Below the pieces are notes generated by a model. That model was not told the origin of the DNA. It ran no database searches and saw only the letters and a program-made list of their open reading frames with translations. The position numbers were made by a program, and so were the translations under genes. Below are positions 45,849-55,980 of a DNA stretch of 64,000 bases, in pieces (position 1 is the stretch's first letter; each line of letters starts with the position of its first letter). The stretch is from Bacteroidota bacterium (GTDB lineage Bacteria; Bacteroidota; Ignavibacteria; Tepidaquicellales; Tepidaquicellaceae): contig JAFDZR010000005.1 of NCBI GenBank assembly GCA_018266875.1, forward strand, positions 1 to 64,000. Direction: 5' to 3'.

Positions 45849-47549
45849 TTGGAAAGCATTTTCGACCCTACATATATAGTCTGTGATCTTGAAACTACCG
45901 GACTGTCGCCTTACAATAACAGGATCACGGAAATAGCAATGATCAGAATTCAGAACGGAGAGATCACAAAAGAATACAAGAGTCTGGTCAATCCCGGACA
46001 GCACATCCCCCAGTTCATAACAAAGCTAACCGGTATAGCCAATGCTGATGTATTTAAGAAACCGCCGTTCGGTAAACTCGCAGAAGAGATCATGGATTTT
46101 CTGAATCCTGATACAGATGCGGAATCCGAAGTTATATTCGTCGGACATAATGTCGGATTCGATTATAAATTTTTACAGCATTCATTTCAAAGAGCCGGGA
46201 TGAAATTCGAGATGAAAACGCTCTGCACATGCAAACTGGCTAACCGTCTTCTGAAAAGACTCAAAAGCAAATCACTGAGCAACGTTGCCTCACATCTTGG
46301 AATTAAGATTAAAAGACAGCACAGGGCTTATGACGATACGCTTGCAACGGCACAGATCTTTCAGCATTTTCTAGGTATACTTTCCGATAAATATGAGTAT
46401 GAGAATGTAAATGAAGTAATAAAATTCCAGAATTCTAAGATATACGGCGGCGAAAACCTTTCACCGGCTCTGAAGAGAACGGGTATTTCTCTCAAGGAAT
46501 TGCCGCGAAAGCCGGGCGTTTACTTTATGAAAAGCAGGGACGGTGAAATATTGTATATCGGCAAAGCAAAAGATATCCGGGAAAGGGTTTCGGGATACTT
46601 CAGACATAATTCCGAATTTCCCGTAAAGTTGAGAAAGCTTCTTAGAAATATTGACTCACTTGAATATGAAGTTACAAATTCCGAGCTCTCTGCACTGATC
46701 CTGGAATCAAAAATGATAAAGCAGCATAAACCGAGATTCAACTCCGCTCTGAAAAGGTACAGGTATCATCCGTTTCTTAAAATAGATGTGCAGAACGATT
46801 ATCCGAAGGTAGAGAAGGTTTATGAAATTGAAAATGACGGCGCTTATTATTACGGACCGTTCAGAAGCGGAATGACTGTTAATAATCTGCTGAAGGATAT
46901 TGATGAGGAGTTTAAATTAAGAAAGTGTGAGAATAAAAAAATCAAGGCTTCAAAGGAACATTCCACCTGCATGTATTATGAAATCGGCAGATGCAATGCT
47001 CCGTGTAATTTTACACAGAGCAGATCAGAATATGAAAATGAAGTACAGAAAGTTCATAACTTCATAACTGAATCAGAAAAGAATTCAGTTCAGAAGCTGT
47101 ATGAATTCAAAATGCAGGAATATTCCGAAAATATGGATTATGAAAGTGCCGCATTCGTAAGGGACAGACTGAAAGATATAAGGAAAGTCATGAGTTATCA
47201 GAAAGTTATTACCTCTGCAATCAACGGAAAAAAACTGATCATCAAATGTGAAAATGATTCCGGAAGGGAATATTTTTTTATTCACAACGGTAAGCTTGCA
47301 ATAACCTATTCAGTAACCGGCAATGAAGATTCCACAGATAAGGAAGATCTGCTGAATGAGCTTTTCGAATCAACGGAGTATCTGTTTTTTTCAATAAGTA
47401 AATTTGTAAAACATAAATTCAACCCTTCTGAACTGGATGAAATAAAAGTGATCTCAAACTGGCTGGCTCTTAACAAGGACAAGAACAGCGTATTAGAGAT
47501 CAATGATAATCATTCGATCAAAGATGTAATGAATTTCCTCATAAAATAA
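45849..47549 (+). CDS. DEDDh exonuclease fused to UvrC/Cho-like GIY-YIG nuclease
   Basis: Residues about 8-180 are a DnaQ/PolC-type 3'-5' exonuclease with all acidic sites: D-L-E-T-T-G, H-N-V-G-F-D, and H-R-A-Y-D-D. Residues about 215-300 are a GIY-YIG domain (P-G-V-Y-F-M, E-I-L-Y-I-G-K-A-K, R-E-R-V-S-G-Y-F, later E-S-K-M-I-K-Q-H-K-P and N). A Cys-containing UvrC middle part and a UVR motif (M-D-Y-E-S-A-A-F-V-R-D-R) follow near 430. The UvrC RNase-H-like and HhH domains that make the 5' cut are absent. It is a repair nuclease with the layout of the known Cho/epsilon-UvrC fusions. TTG start at 45849. Confidence 0.9.
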   Translation: MESIFDPTYIVCDLETTGLSPYNNRITEIAMIRIQNGEITKEYKSLVNPGQHIPQFITKLTGIANADVFKKPPFGKLAEEIMDFLNPDTDAESEVIFVGHNVGFDYKFLQHSFQRAGMKFEMKTLCTCKLANRLLKRLKSKSLSNVASHLGIKIKRQHRAYDDTLATAQIFQHFLGILSDKYEYENVNEVIKFQNSKIYGGENLSPALKRTGISLKELPRKPGVYFMKSRDGEILYIGKAKDIRERVSGYFRHNSEFPVKLRKLLRNIDSLEYEVTNSELSALILESKMIKQHKPRFNSALKRYRYHPFLKIDVQNDYPKVEKVYEIENDGAYYYGPFRSGMTVNNLLKDIDEEFKLRKCENKKIKASKEHSTCMYYEIGRCNAPCNFTQSRSEYENEVQKVHNFITESEKNSVQKLYEFKMQEYSENMDYESAAFVRDRLKDIRKVMSYQKVITSAINGKKLIIKCENDSGREYFFIHNGKLAITYSVTGNEDSTDKEDLLNELFESTEYLFFSISKFVKHKFNPSELDEIKVISNWLALNKDKNSVLEINDNHSIKDVMNFLIK

Positions 47550-47581
47550 AAAACCCGCTTCTTTTGGGATGAAGCGGGTTT
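47545..47581 (-). terminator. Rho-independent terminator of dnaK
   Basis: AAACCCGCTTC (47551-47561) pairs with GAAGCGGGTTT (47571-47581). The T-rich side lies on the minus strand (TTTTTTATTTT), so it mainly serves dnaK. It may also stop the exonuclease-UvrC gene coming from the other side. Confidence 0.85.
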
Positions 47582-47611
47582 AGTGTTCACTTATTTATCA
47601 ATTATTGTAGC

Positions 47612-49555
47612 TTATTCTTTTTTATCGTCATCCACAACTTCGAAGTCTGCATTCTCAACATTTCCATCCGGCTGTTTAGCGCTTTCCGTTCCGGGCTGTG
47701 AATCGGTCTGACCGGTTTGCTTGCCGTCAGCTCCGGTTGTCTGTGAATACATCTGCGAAGAAGCTTCATTCCATACGGAATTATATTCTTCAATTGCAGT
47801 GGTCAATGTGCTTAAATTGTCTGTCTTGGCAGCTTCTTTTAATCTGTCGAGAGCCATCTGAATTTTCGATCTTGTTTCAGGGTTTAACTTTTCTTCAAAT
47901 TCCTTAAGCTGTTTTTCACCCTGAAATACCATTGAGTCTGCCTGATTCTTCATTTCAATAAGTTCCTTTTTCTTTGCATCATCCGATTCATGTTCCTTTG
48001 CATCGGTTTTCATTTTTTCGATCTCAGCATCGGAAAGACCCGAAGAATGCGTGATCTTAATCTGCTGTTGTTTTCCGGTTCCTTTATCGGTTGCGGAAAC
48101 ATTCAGGATACCGTTGGCATCAATGTCAAAAGTAACTTCAATCTGCGGAGTTCCTCTTGGAGCTCTCGGAATACCGCCCAGGTGAAATCTTCCTATCGTC
48201 CTGTTGTCAGCTGCCATAGCTCTTTCGCCCTGGAGCACATGAATTTCAACTGAAGGCTGGTTATCAGAAGCCGTTGAAAATATCTGCGACTTTTTGGTCG
48301 GAATAGTGGCGTTGGCTTCAATAAGTTTAGTCATCACGCCGCCGAGTGTTTCAATTCCAAGCGACAATGGAGTAACGTCAAGAAGCAGAACATCCTGAAC
48401 ATCACCCGAAAGAACGCCGCCCTGGATTGCTGCGCCGATTGCTACTACTTCATCAGGATTTACGCTTTTGTTCGGCTCTTTTCCGAACAGTTTCTTTACG
48501 GTTTCCTGAACAAGCGGTATCCTTGTTGATCCGCCGACAAGAATTACTTCATCAATTTCATTCAGACTTAAACCTGAATCCTCGATCGCTTTTTTACAAG
48601 GTCCTTCTGTCTTTGCTACGAGGTCACCGATAAGCGACTCAAATTTTGCTCTGGTGATGGTTTCCAGCAGGAACTTAGGTCCTTCTGCAGTAGCAGTAAT
48701 ATAAGGCAGATTTACTTCTGTCTGTGAACTTGATGAAAGAGCTTTCTTTGCATTCTCAGCAGCTTCTTTCAATCTTTGCAAAGCCATCGGATCCGTTCGC
48801 AGATCAATTCCTTCTTTCTTTTTAAATTCATCGGCAAGATAGTCAATTAATCTCTGGTCAAAGTCATCACCTCCGAGGTGTGTATCGCCGTGAGTGGATT
48901 TAACTTCGAACACTCCGTCGCCTAATTCAAGAATGGAAACATCAAACGTTCCGCCTCCAAGGTCATATACAACTACTTTTTCATTATTCTTCTTTTTATC
49001 AAGACCGTAAGCGAGAGCAGCAGCTGTCGGTTCGTTGATAATTCTCTTTACTTCAAGTCCGGCGATCTTTCCTGCATCTTTGGTTGCCTGTCTCTGCGCA
49101 TCATTGAAATATGCTGGAACAGTAATAACCGCTTCGGTTACCGGCTGACCGAGATAATCTTCAGCTGTCTTCTTCATTTTCTGAAGGATCATTGAAGAAA
49201 TTTCAGGCGGAGAATAAATTCTCTTCTGTCCTGAATTCTTGTCATCAATTTCAACTCTTGCAGTATCATTCTCGCCTTTGATAACTTTATAAGGGACTTT
49301 CTTTATCTCTTCGGTTACTTCATCGAATCTTCTTCCCATAAATCTCTTTATGGAAAATATAGTATTCTGCGGATTGGTTACTGCCTGCCTTTTAGCAGGG
49401 TCACCGACCAATCTGTCGCCGGTTTTAGTGAATGCAACAGCTGACGGAGTTGTTCTGGCACCTTCTGCATTCGGGATTACAACCGGGTCATTGCCTTCCA
49501 TTACGGCAACACAGGAATTTGTGGTTCCTAAATCTATTCCTATTATTTTTCCCAT
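47612..49555 (-). CDS. dnaK: Chaperone DnaK (Hsp70)
   Basis: This ATP-driven chaperone has [12 protein letters not shown], the [12 protein letters not shown] phosphate loop and [11 protein letters not shown] in the ATPase domain. The hydrophobic linker [15 protein letters not shown] follows, and the C-terminal lid ends E-V-V-D-D-D-K-K-E, close to the E-E-V-D-x-K-type tail. At 647 aa the length is normal. dnaJ and grpE are not adjacent. The Hsp20 gene lies upstream on the same strand, but with a terminator between, so the two are separate units. Confidence 0.98.
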   Translation of the reverse strand: MGKIIGIDLGTTNSCVAVMEGNDPVVIPNAEGARTTPSAVAFTKTGDRLVGDPAKRQAVTNPQNTIFSIKRFMGRRFDEVTEEIKKVPYKVIKGENDTARVEIDDKNSGQKRIYSPPEISSMILQKMKKTAEDYLGQPVTEAVITVPAYFNDAQRQATKDAGKIAGLEVKRIINEPTAAALAYGLDKKKNNEKVVVYDLGGGTFDVSILELGDGVFEVKSTHGDTHLGGDDFDQRLIDYLADEFKKKEGIDLRTDPMALQRLKEAAENAKKALSSSSQTEVNLPYITATAEGPKFLLETITRAKFESLIGDLVAKTEGPCKKAIEDSGLSLNEIDEVILVGGSTRIPLVQETVKKLFGKEPNKSVNPDEVVAIGAAIQGGVLSGDVQDVLLLDVTPLSLGIETLGGVMTKLIEANATIPTKKSQIFSTASDNQPSVEIHVLQGERAMAADNRTIGRFHLGGIPRAPRGTPQIEVTFDIDANGILNVSATDKGTGKQQQIKITHSSGLSDAEIEKMKTDAKEHESDDAKKKELIEMKNQADSMVFQGEKQLKEFEEKLNPETRSKIQMALDRLKEAAKTDNLSTLTTAIEEYNSVWNEASSQMYSQTTGADGKQTGQTDSQPGTESAKQPDGNVENADFEVVDDDKKE

Positions 49556-49623
49556 TTTTAAAATCCTTTCTTAAAATTTTTTAATGCAAAAGTCTGAACA
49601 ACTTTTACACATTATTAAAAAAT

Positions 49624-49651
49624 AAAGGGTGAGTTTTTCTCACCCTTTTTT
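49624..49651 (-). terminator. Terminator after hsp20 (symmetrical)
   Basis: AAAGGGTGAG (49624-49633) and CTCACCCTTT (49639-49648) form a perfect 10-bp stem with a 5-nt loop. T-rich tracts lie on both strands. It ends the Hsp20 transcript before dnaK. Confidence 0.88.
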
Positions 49652-49670
49652 AATTATGATTGTTCCGAAC

Positions 49671-50108
49671 TTATTTAATATTTATTTCTTTTACAACCGG
49701 TTTTGCTTCTTCTATCTTTGGTAAAGTGATATTAAGCATTCCGTCTTTGTATTCAGCGTCAATTGAATCAATTTTTATTTCTTTTGAAAGATTGAAACTT
49801 CTGCTGAATTCTCCGAAGTAAAGTTCATTTGTGATCAAATTTGTGTCTTCGGTTTTCTTTTCCTGTTTTTTTACTCCGGTGATGTTTAAAACATTATTTT
49901 CAACCGAGATCTTAACATCTTCCTTTGTCATTCCGGGGATTTCCATGTTAATGAAGAAATTATCCCTGTTTTCTGTAATTCTTACTTTTGGAAGAAAATT
50001 AGTGTTCGGATTGAAATTTTCAAACTGTCCGAACAGCGGACTGCTGAAAATTGATCTGAATGTATCATTGATCAGATCTGAGTCTTTTTTAAATTTTACT
50101 ATGTTCAT
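49671..50108 (-). CDS. Small heat-shock protein, Hsp20/alpha-crystallin family
   Basis: This holdase chaperone has an alpha-crystallin domain (about 45-135) with F-F-I-N-M-E-I-P-G-M-T-K-E-D-V, F-G-E-F-S-R-S-F-N-L and A-E-Y-K-D-G-M-L-N-I-T-L-P-K, and a C-terminal I-x-I-like anchor (I-N-I). A strong AAGGAG ribosome-binding site precedes the ATG. This is rare in this window and suggests high expression. Confidence 0.96.
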   Translation of the reverse strand: MNIVKFKKDSDLINDTFRSIFSSPLFGQFENFNPNTNFLPKVRITENRDNFFINMEIPGMTKEDVKISVENNVLNITGVKKQEKKTEDTNLITNELYFGEFSRSFNLSKEIKIDSIDAEYKDGMLNITLPKIEEAKPVVKEINIK

Positions 50109-50288
50109 GGTTTTTCTCCTTTTGTTTTTGTTTATTTTAAACTCTACATTCTATATGTATCAATAAGCGTGCCACAAAAAATCCACTAAAGAATGCGGAA
50201 ATATGGGATAATTCAAATAAAATACAGGAAAATTATTTCATTTATCTGAAATATAATTCAGCGCAGTGAAGATTATTTCACAAAAAAG

Positions 50289-50324
50289 AAAAATCCGAAT
50301 CCTAAAGGGGATCCGGATTTTTAC
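50289..50324 (-). terminator. Rho-independent terminator of the Rieske gene
   Basis: AAATCCGAATCC (50291-50302) pairs with GGATCCGGATTT (50309-50320) with one mismatch. T-rich tracts flank it on the minus side. Confidence 0.85.
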
Positions 50325-50354
50325 TTCCGGTCTAAACCAAACCAGAAAGGAAAA

Positions 50355-50789
50355 TCACATATTTATAGTCAGTGTATTATCATCTGCGTTATAAGTGGTT
50401 TTGTAACTTTTAAGATTTTTCTTAGCCGGACCGTTTATAACTTTGCCGGTCTTTGAATAAGCAGATCCATGACAGGGACATTCAAAGCCGTCTCCCGTAT
50501 ATTCCACATCACATCTTTTATGTGAACAAACTATGCTCAGAGCTGTAAATTTATCTGTCCCTGTTCTGATAACAATTGTCTTGGAATTTATCATTGCGTA
50601 TCCGCCGTTTCTCTCAAGGTCAGGGTAATCAGAAATTTTTATGACTTTTGTCTGATCTGAGCTGATTTCATTTTCTGATGAAGCGATAAGCTTTTTTACA
50701 TCGAGAGTACTCAGAATTATACCTCCGAATGCTACTGTTTTTACGGAATTTTTTAAAAAATCCCTTCTGTTCAAATTATCTTTATTCAT
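50355..50789 (-). CDS. Tat-exported Rieske [2Fe-2S] protein
   Basis: The N-terminal twin-arginine motif R-R-D-F-L-K is followed by a weak hydrophobic stretch, typical of folded cofactor proteins sent through Tat. The 2Fe-2S ligands are in C-S-H-K-R-C and C-P-C-H-G-S, so both Cys-His pairs and the disulfide Cys pair are present. The rest matches small Rieske domains of bc-type complexes and arsenite-oxidase-like subunits. No cytochrome b gene is near, so its partner complex is unknown. It lies directly downstream of a cupredoxin gene on the same strand (42 bp). Confidence 0.93.
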   Translation of the reverse strand: MNKDNLNRRDFLKNSVKTVAFGGIILSTLDVKKLIASSENEISSDQTKVIKISDYPDLERNGGYAMINSKTIVIRTGTDKFTALSIVCSHKRCDVEYTGDGFECPCHGSAYSKTGKVINGPAKKNLKSYKTTYNADDNTLTINM

Positions 50790-50831
50790 TTATTAAAGTT
50801 AGTTTTAAAATCTGATTAGAAAAATCTTTAG

Positions 50832-51479
50832 TTATTTTATTAGCAGCATTTTTCTGGTTTGAGAGAAATTTTCAGTTCTCAATACATAAAAATATACTCC
50901 GCTTGTATATCCAAAAGCATTCCATTTCACATTATAGTTCCCTGCGCTAAGTTTTTCATTAACAACCAAATCAACCAATTGCCCGCTTGAGTTATAAATC
51001 TCAAGATTTACTTCAGATGAAACCGGTATGGAAAAATTTATTTCTGTTTCAGGATTGAACGGATTTGGATAATTCTGTGAAAGTTTAAAATCTAAAGCAG
51101 TTTCGTTGATCTGGCTGACGGAGGAAATTACAGCATTTATAACACCTGACATATCAGGAGCATGGGGTTCACATACATAAAGGTATTTTCCGGGAACGCT
51201 GATGACATATCTAAATGAAGTATTGTTATTGTTCAGAGGAGCATTCCATGGAGCAGCTCCGCCGGGTCGGACTGTGCCGAGCTGTCCGTTGCATGTTGTA
51301 GTATGACTTCCGCTTATCCAGTTCCATTTTATCGTATCACCTACCTGAACATTAACCACAGAAGGAGTGAATACAAAGTTAGACACGGAAATATTTACTG
51401 TTATTGCCACTGAATGACCGGATACCAGGAGTATTGCAAGAATGATCAGAACAGCTTTTTTAAAAGAGAATATTTTCAT
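50832..51479 (-). CDS. Secreted cupredoxin-domain protein with T9SS sorting domain
   Basis: A signal peptide (about 1-25) precedes a plastocyanin-like domain (about 27-118). The copper ligands of a type 1 site are all visible: His in G-S-H-T-T, then Cys, His and Met in Y-V-C-E-P-H-A-P-D-M. The last 80 residues are a T9SS type A sorting domain (N-Y-P-N-P-F-N-P, then S-G-V-Y-F-Y-V-L and a Lys end). A blue-copper protein sent to the cell surface suggests extracellular electron transfer or copper handling. The Rieske gene follows in the same direction. Confidence 0.9.
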   Translation of the reverse strand: MKIFSFKKAVLIILAILLVSGHSVAITVNISVSNFVFTPSVVNVQVGDTIKWNWISGSHTTTCNGQLGTVRPGGAAPWNAPLNNNNTSFRYVISVPGKYLYVCEPHAPDMSGVINAVISSVSQINETALDFKLSQNYPNPFNPETEINFSIPVSSEVNLEIYNSSGQLVDLVVNEKLSAGNYNVKWNAFGYTSGVYFYVLRTENFSQTRKMLLIK

Positions 51480-51507
51480 TGTTTTAGAATTTTAATTATT
51501 AAAAAAA

Positions 51508-52467
51508 TTATTTGTTAAGGATCATTTTTTTGTAACTGCTGAATTGATTTTTACCGTCTTCGGAAAATACTCTTACAACATAAAAATAAACTCCGCTTGG
51601 ATAATTCACAGCATTCCATGCAACTTCATATACGCCTGCATTCAAACTTCCGTTAACAGGAGTTTCAAGTTTCTGTCCTGATATGCTGTATACTTCCATA
51701 AGAACTTTTGAATTTTCCTGTAACCCGAATCTGATTTTAGTAACCGGATTGAAAGGATTGGGATAATTATCGCTTACAAAGAATCCCTTCGGAATTTCCG
51801 AAATGTTATTTATCACAATTGTATTTTTTCTCGTTCTTGCCGTAACAGTATTTGTGAAATCCGAAACTCCAAATGAATTATAAGCGCAGACTTTATACAG
51901 ATAAAAATTATCAGGAGTAAGACCTACTTCCTGATATGTAAGGACATCCGTTGCGACTGTATCAATGTATGTAAATGCAATTTCGTCTATTTTTCTCCTG
52001 GCAATTATGAACCCTGATTCATTTTGGGAATTATCCTGCCATGATATTGTGATCGTAGTTTCGGTAATTTCATTTACTATCAGGTCTGAAGGAGCTTTGG
52101 GAATATTCACAGTATCTATCTGAGCAGCTGCAGATGCGGTATTGGAATAAGCTGACCGTAAATTCCCCGCATAAGCGTAAACCCTGTAATAATAAGTAAC
52201 CTGATTTGTAACCCAGTAATCAAAAAACTGTTCGGAGTTCTCTCCGGTCCTGCCAATGGTTTCCCATGCAACTGTTGTGTCACCGCTGTAGGATCTTTCT
52301 ATATAAAACCCTTCTTCATTACCTGAATTGTCATCCCATTTTACTTTTATATAGGAGAGATTCTCTGGTTCGGCTTCCAGATTTGAAGGAGCTGTTATGG
52401 TCTGTGAAAACAGATATCCGGAAATAAAAACCAATGTCACCGTAAGTGAAATGAAATACTTTTTCAA
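51508..52467 (-). CDS. Secreted protein with two fibronectin III domains and T9SS sorting domain
   Basis: The signal peptide (about 1-21) is followed by two FnIII domains (about 24-115 and 118-215; A-P-S-N-L-E-A and A-P-S-D-L-I-V starts, W-D-D-N-S-G-N-E and W-Q-D-N-S-Q-N-E turns, Y-Y-Y-R-V-Y-A-Y and Y-L-Y-K-V-C-A-Y strands). The C-terminal sorting domain has N-Y-P-N-P-F-N-P near 245. No catalytic domain is present, so it is likely structural or adhesive. The cupredoxin gene begins 28 bp downstream, so the pair may be co-expressed. Confidence 0.9.
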   Translation of the reverse strand: MKKYFISLTVTLVFISGYLFSQTITAPSNLEAEPENLSYIKVKWDDNSGNEEGFYIERSYSGDTTVAWETIGRTGENSEQFFDYWVTNQVTYYYRVYAYAGNLRSAYSNTASAAAQIDTVNIPKAPSDLIVNEITETTITISWQDNSQNESGFIIARRKIDEIAFTYIDTVATDVLTYQEVGLTPDNFYLYKVCAYNSFGVSDFTNTVTARTRKNTIVINNISEIPKGFFVSDNYPNPFNPVTKIRFGLQENSKVLMEVYSISGQKLETPVNGSLNAGVYEVAWNAVNYPSGVYFYVVRVFSEDGKNQFSSYKKMILNK

Positions 52468-52648
52468 AATTTTATTCTTATTATTTTAGTGAATCAATAT
52501 TTATTCAAAAATATGGTTAACATTTCAGAAATACAAATAATAATTAATACATTCGTAGGATTCTAAATTAGATTATATTAGCAGAATTTTTTATTTAACT
52601 TGAATCTCAGTTACAATTTCAAAATTAATTTAGCGAGGTTATCCGAAT

Positions 52649-54178
52649 ATGAAAGTTACTGATGATCTTTTTCAGTTAATAAAATCTCTTGAACAATCAG
52701 AAAAGAGATATTTCAAAGTATTTGCTTCCCTGCATATTAAAGACGCTGAAAACAATCAGTATCTGAAATTGTTTGACGCAATAGACGGGCAGGGGTCTTA
52801 TGATGAAAAAGAATTAAAGAAAATTTTTGCAGGTGAAAAATTTATCAGACAGATACACGTTGCAAAAAACTATCTTTACGGCAATATACTGAAAAGCCTG
52901 AGATTATATCACGCTGAAAGATCAAAAGTAAATGAACTCATGGATATTCTCAGGGATGTTCAGATTCTTTTTGACAAGTCACTTTATAAGCAGTGCAGAA
53001 AACTTCTGAATAAAGCAAAAAAAATAGCATATACTTACGAAAAACACGCGCAGATACTTGCAGTACTGGACTGGGAAAAAACTCTTGCAAGAACCGGCTC
53101 ATATTCGGATACAAACGAATCAGAACTTCTTTCATACTACAATGAACACAACCTGGCTACGGAAAAACTCAGTAATCTCAATGAATACTGGAATCTTGCC
53201 ACAAAAGCTTTTCTTTTCAGAAAAAAGAAAGGAGACATAAGAGACAAAAAAGACCTTAATAAATTCAACGATATATTCAAACATAAACTTCTCCTTTCCG
53301 ATAAATATGCCACCTCATTTCTTTCCAAGACCTTTTATTACAATTTAAAGGGACTGTATTATCTTACCAATAAGGACTTCAATAATCTGCTGATCTACGC
53401 GGAGAAAACAGTTAAACTTCTTGAGGATAATCCTGTGTTAATGAAAGAGGATAATTATATTGCTTCGCTTTATAATCTGCTGCTGGTGCAGATCGAACTC
53501 AAAAAGTTTGATAATGCGCTGACAACTATAAACAGGATACGTTCAATTGATACTTCCTCGCCCGCCTTAAATACGAGGATTTTTGTTACATCCTATGATA
53601 CAGAAATAAATTTATACATGAAGACAGGAGAATTTCAGAAAGGCGAAAAGCTTGTTCCGATGATAGACGAGGGTCTGGAAAAAATGAAAAGCAGAATAAA
53701 TAAAGAATCCAAAATACTTTTTGATTACAATATAGCATATGTTTATTTCGGACTTAACAAATATGAACAGTCCCTTAAGAGAATAAATGAGATCATAAAT
53801 GACAAAGATCTGAAAATCAGGGAAGATATTCAGTGTTTTGCAAGGGTCATAAATCTTCTGATTCATTATGAACTGGGCAATTTCGATCTTATCGAATATA
53901 TAATTAAATCCACCAAAAGATATCTTTCCAGCAAAAACAAATTCAACAAGTTTGAATCAATTACACTTGACCAGATCAGAAAACTTATCAGCGGCAAGAA
54001 TACGGACAAGAAATACATATTTGTTGAATGGAAGAAAAAGCTGGAATCAATTTCCGACGACATTCTTGAGATCAATGCATTTGAATATTTTGATCTTTCA
54101 TCATGGATAGACAGCAAGCTTTCCGGAAAGACTTTTACTGAAATAATTAAAGACAAAACACATAAAAATAAAAGGTGA
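52649..54178 (+). CDS. Helical repeat protein of unknown function
   Basis: I do not recognise a function. The 509 residues are almost wholly helical, with TPR-like spacing in the second half (for example Y-N-L-L-L-V-Q-I-E-L-K-K-F-D-N-A-L and Y-F-G-L-N-K-Y-E-Q-S-L-K-R-I-N). The N-terminal 90 residues (L-F-Q-L-I-K-S-L-E-Q-S-E-K-R-Y-F-K) form a distinct block that I have seen in cytoplasmic proteins of Bacteroidota. No signal peptide or membrane helix is present. It is 61 bp upstream of urocanate hydratase. Confidence 0.75.
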   Translation: MKVTDDLFQLIKSLEQSEKRYFKVFASLHIKDAENNQYLKLFDAIDGQGSYDEKELKKIFAGEKFIRQIHVAKNYLYGNILKSLRLYHAERSKVNELMDILRDVQILFDKSLYKQCRKLLNKAKKIAYTYEKHAQILAVLDWEKTLARTGSYSDTNESELLSYYNEHNLATEKLSNLNEYWNLATKAFLFRKKKGDIRDKKDLNKFNDIFKHKLLLSDKYATSFLSKTFYYNLKGLYYLTNKDFNNLLIYAEKTVKLLEDNPVLMKEDNYIASLYNLLLVQIELKKFDNALTTINRIRSIDTSSPALNTRIFVTSYDTEINLYMKTGEFQKGEKLVPMIDEGLEKMKSRINKESKILFDYNIAYVYFGLNKYEQSLKRINEIINDKDLKIREDIQCFARVINLLIHYELGNFDLIEYIIKSTKRYLSSKNKFNKFESITLDQIRKLISGKNTDKKYIFVEWKKKLESISDDILEINAFEYFDLSSWIDSKLSGKTFTEIIKDKTHKNKR

Positions 54179-54239
54179 TACTTTATTAATGTATTTTAAC
54201 ACACAGAATTTTTATTTTAACTGAAATCAATAAAGTTTA

Positions 54240-55889
54240 ATGAAACGAAATATAAAGGCGCCTACCGGCTCAGATATTACCTGTAAAAACTGGATCACAG
54301 AAGCCGCAATGAGGATGCTGATGAATAATCTTGACAGTGAAGTTGCGGAAAGACCTGAAGAACTTATCGTTTACGGCGGCAGCGGGAAAGCTGCAAGAAA
54401 CTGGCGGTGTTATGATAAAATCATAGAGACACTTAAGGAACTTAATGAAGACGAAACACTTCTTGTACAGTCAGGAAAACCCGTAGCTGTATTTAAAACA
54501 CATAAAGACGCACCGCGCGTAATGATATCAAATTCACAGTTAGTACCCGCCTGGGCTAACTGGGATGAATTCAGAAGACTCGAAGCTCTTGGTCTTACCA
54601 TGTACGGACAGATGACTGCCGGCTCATGGATCTATATAGGAACACAGGGAATTTTACAGGGGACATATGAAACTTTTGCATCCTGCGCTGATAAACATTT
54701 CGGCGGATCGCTTTCGGGCAGATTTGTGCTGACCTGCGGACTCGGAGGAATGGGAGGAGCACAGCCTCTTGCAGCCACTCTCAACGGCGCTGCATTTCTC
54801 GGAGTCGATGTTGACGAAAGCAGGATCAAAAAAAGAATAGATACCGGTTACTGTGATGTGATGACTGATAATCTTGATGAAGCACTTAAGGTCGTACTTG
54901 AAGCCGGAAAATCAAAAACGGCAAGATCGGTCGGGCTGATCGGAAACTCCGGTGAAGTATTGCCTGAGATACTTAAAAGGGGAATCATACCTGATGTGGT
55001 AACTGACCAGACATCTGCTCATGATATGCTTAACGGATATGTCCCTATGGGTATGAGTTTTGAAAAAGCGCTTGAATTACGGAAATCGGATCCGCAAAAA
55101 TATCAGGAACTCGCAAGGAAAACTGTTGTGGTACACTGCAGGACTATGTGGGAATTCATGCAGAAAGGCTCTGTAGTTTTTGATTACGGAAACAATCTCC
55201 GCGGTGAAGCTTACAATAACTGTTTCAAATCAGCATTCGACATCCCCGGATTTGTTCCTGAATATATAAGACCTTTGTTCTGTGAAGGAAAGGGTCCGTT
55301 CAGATGGGTTGCCTTGTCAGGTGATCCGGAAGATATTTACAGAACGGATGAAGCAATAGTAAAAGCATTTCCTGAAAACAAACCTCTTCATAACTGGCTC
55401 AAAGCTGCCAGAGAGAAAGTTCATTTTCAGGGACTTCCTTCAAGGATCTGCTGGCTTGGTTTCGGAGACAGGGCAAAAGCCGGAAAAATATTCAATGATC
55501 TTGTAAGAGACGGTATTGTTTCAGCGCCTATAGTTATCGGAAGAGATCATCTGGACTGCGGAAGCGTTGCATCTCCTAACAGAGAAACGGAAAAAATGAA
55601 GGACGGATCAGATGCAATAGCCGACTGGCCGGTCCTGAATTTCGGGCTTCACTGCATCGGAGGCGCAAGCTGGGTTTCCCTTCATCACGGGGGAGGTGTT
55701 GGTATCGGTAATTCAATTCATTCCGGAATGGTGATAGTTGCAGACGGAACTGCGGAAGCCGAAAAAAGACTTGAAAGATGTCTGACCTACGATCCTGGAA
55801 TGGGAATAGTAAGACATGCCGATGCCGGATATGAAACAGCAGTAAATGAGAAAGATAAATTCGGAATAAAAATGCCGATGCTTGAATAA
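54240..55889 (+). CDS. hutU: Urocanate hydratase
   Basis: This NAD+-dependent enzyme converts urocanate to imidazolone propionate in histidine breakdown. [11 protein letters not shown], the NAD loop [25 protein letters not shown] (active-site Cys) and [11 protein letters not shown] are all characteristic. At 549 aa the length is normal. No hutH, hutI or hutG lies in the window, so the pathway is scattered or partial. Confidence 0.97.
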   Translation: MKRNIKAPTGSDITCKNWITEAAMRMLMNNLDSEVAERPEELIVYGGSGKAARNWRCYDKIIETLKELNEDETLLVQSGKPVAVFKTHKDAPRVMISNSQLVPAWANWDEFRRLEALGLTMYGQMTAGSWIYIGTQGILQGTYETFASCADKHFGGSLSGRFVLTCGLGGMGGAQPLAATLNGAAFLGVDVDESRIKKRIDTGYCDVMTDNLDEALKVVLEAGKSKTARSVGLIGNSGEVLPEILKRGIIPDVVTDQTSAHDMLNGYVPMGMSFEKALELRKSDPQKYQELARKTVVVHCRTMWEFMQKGSVVFDYGNNLRGEAYNNCFKSAFDIPGFVPEYIRPLFCEGKGPFRWVALSGDPEDIYRTDEAIVKAFPENKPLHNWLKAAREKVHFQGLPSRICWLGFGDRAKAGKIFNDLVRDGIVSAPIVIGRDHLDCGSVASPNRETEKMKDGSDAIADWPVLNFGLHCIGGASWVSLHHGGGVGIGNSIHSGMVIVADGTAEAEKRLERCLTYDPGMGIVRHADAGYETAVNEKDKFGIKMPMLE

Positions 55890-55980
55890 AATCCGGATTC
55901 ATTTTAAGTTCAAACTTGAATTGCTATACTTTTATACTTAATTTACCGTGACTAATTTTAACAAGATTGAAAAATAACTG

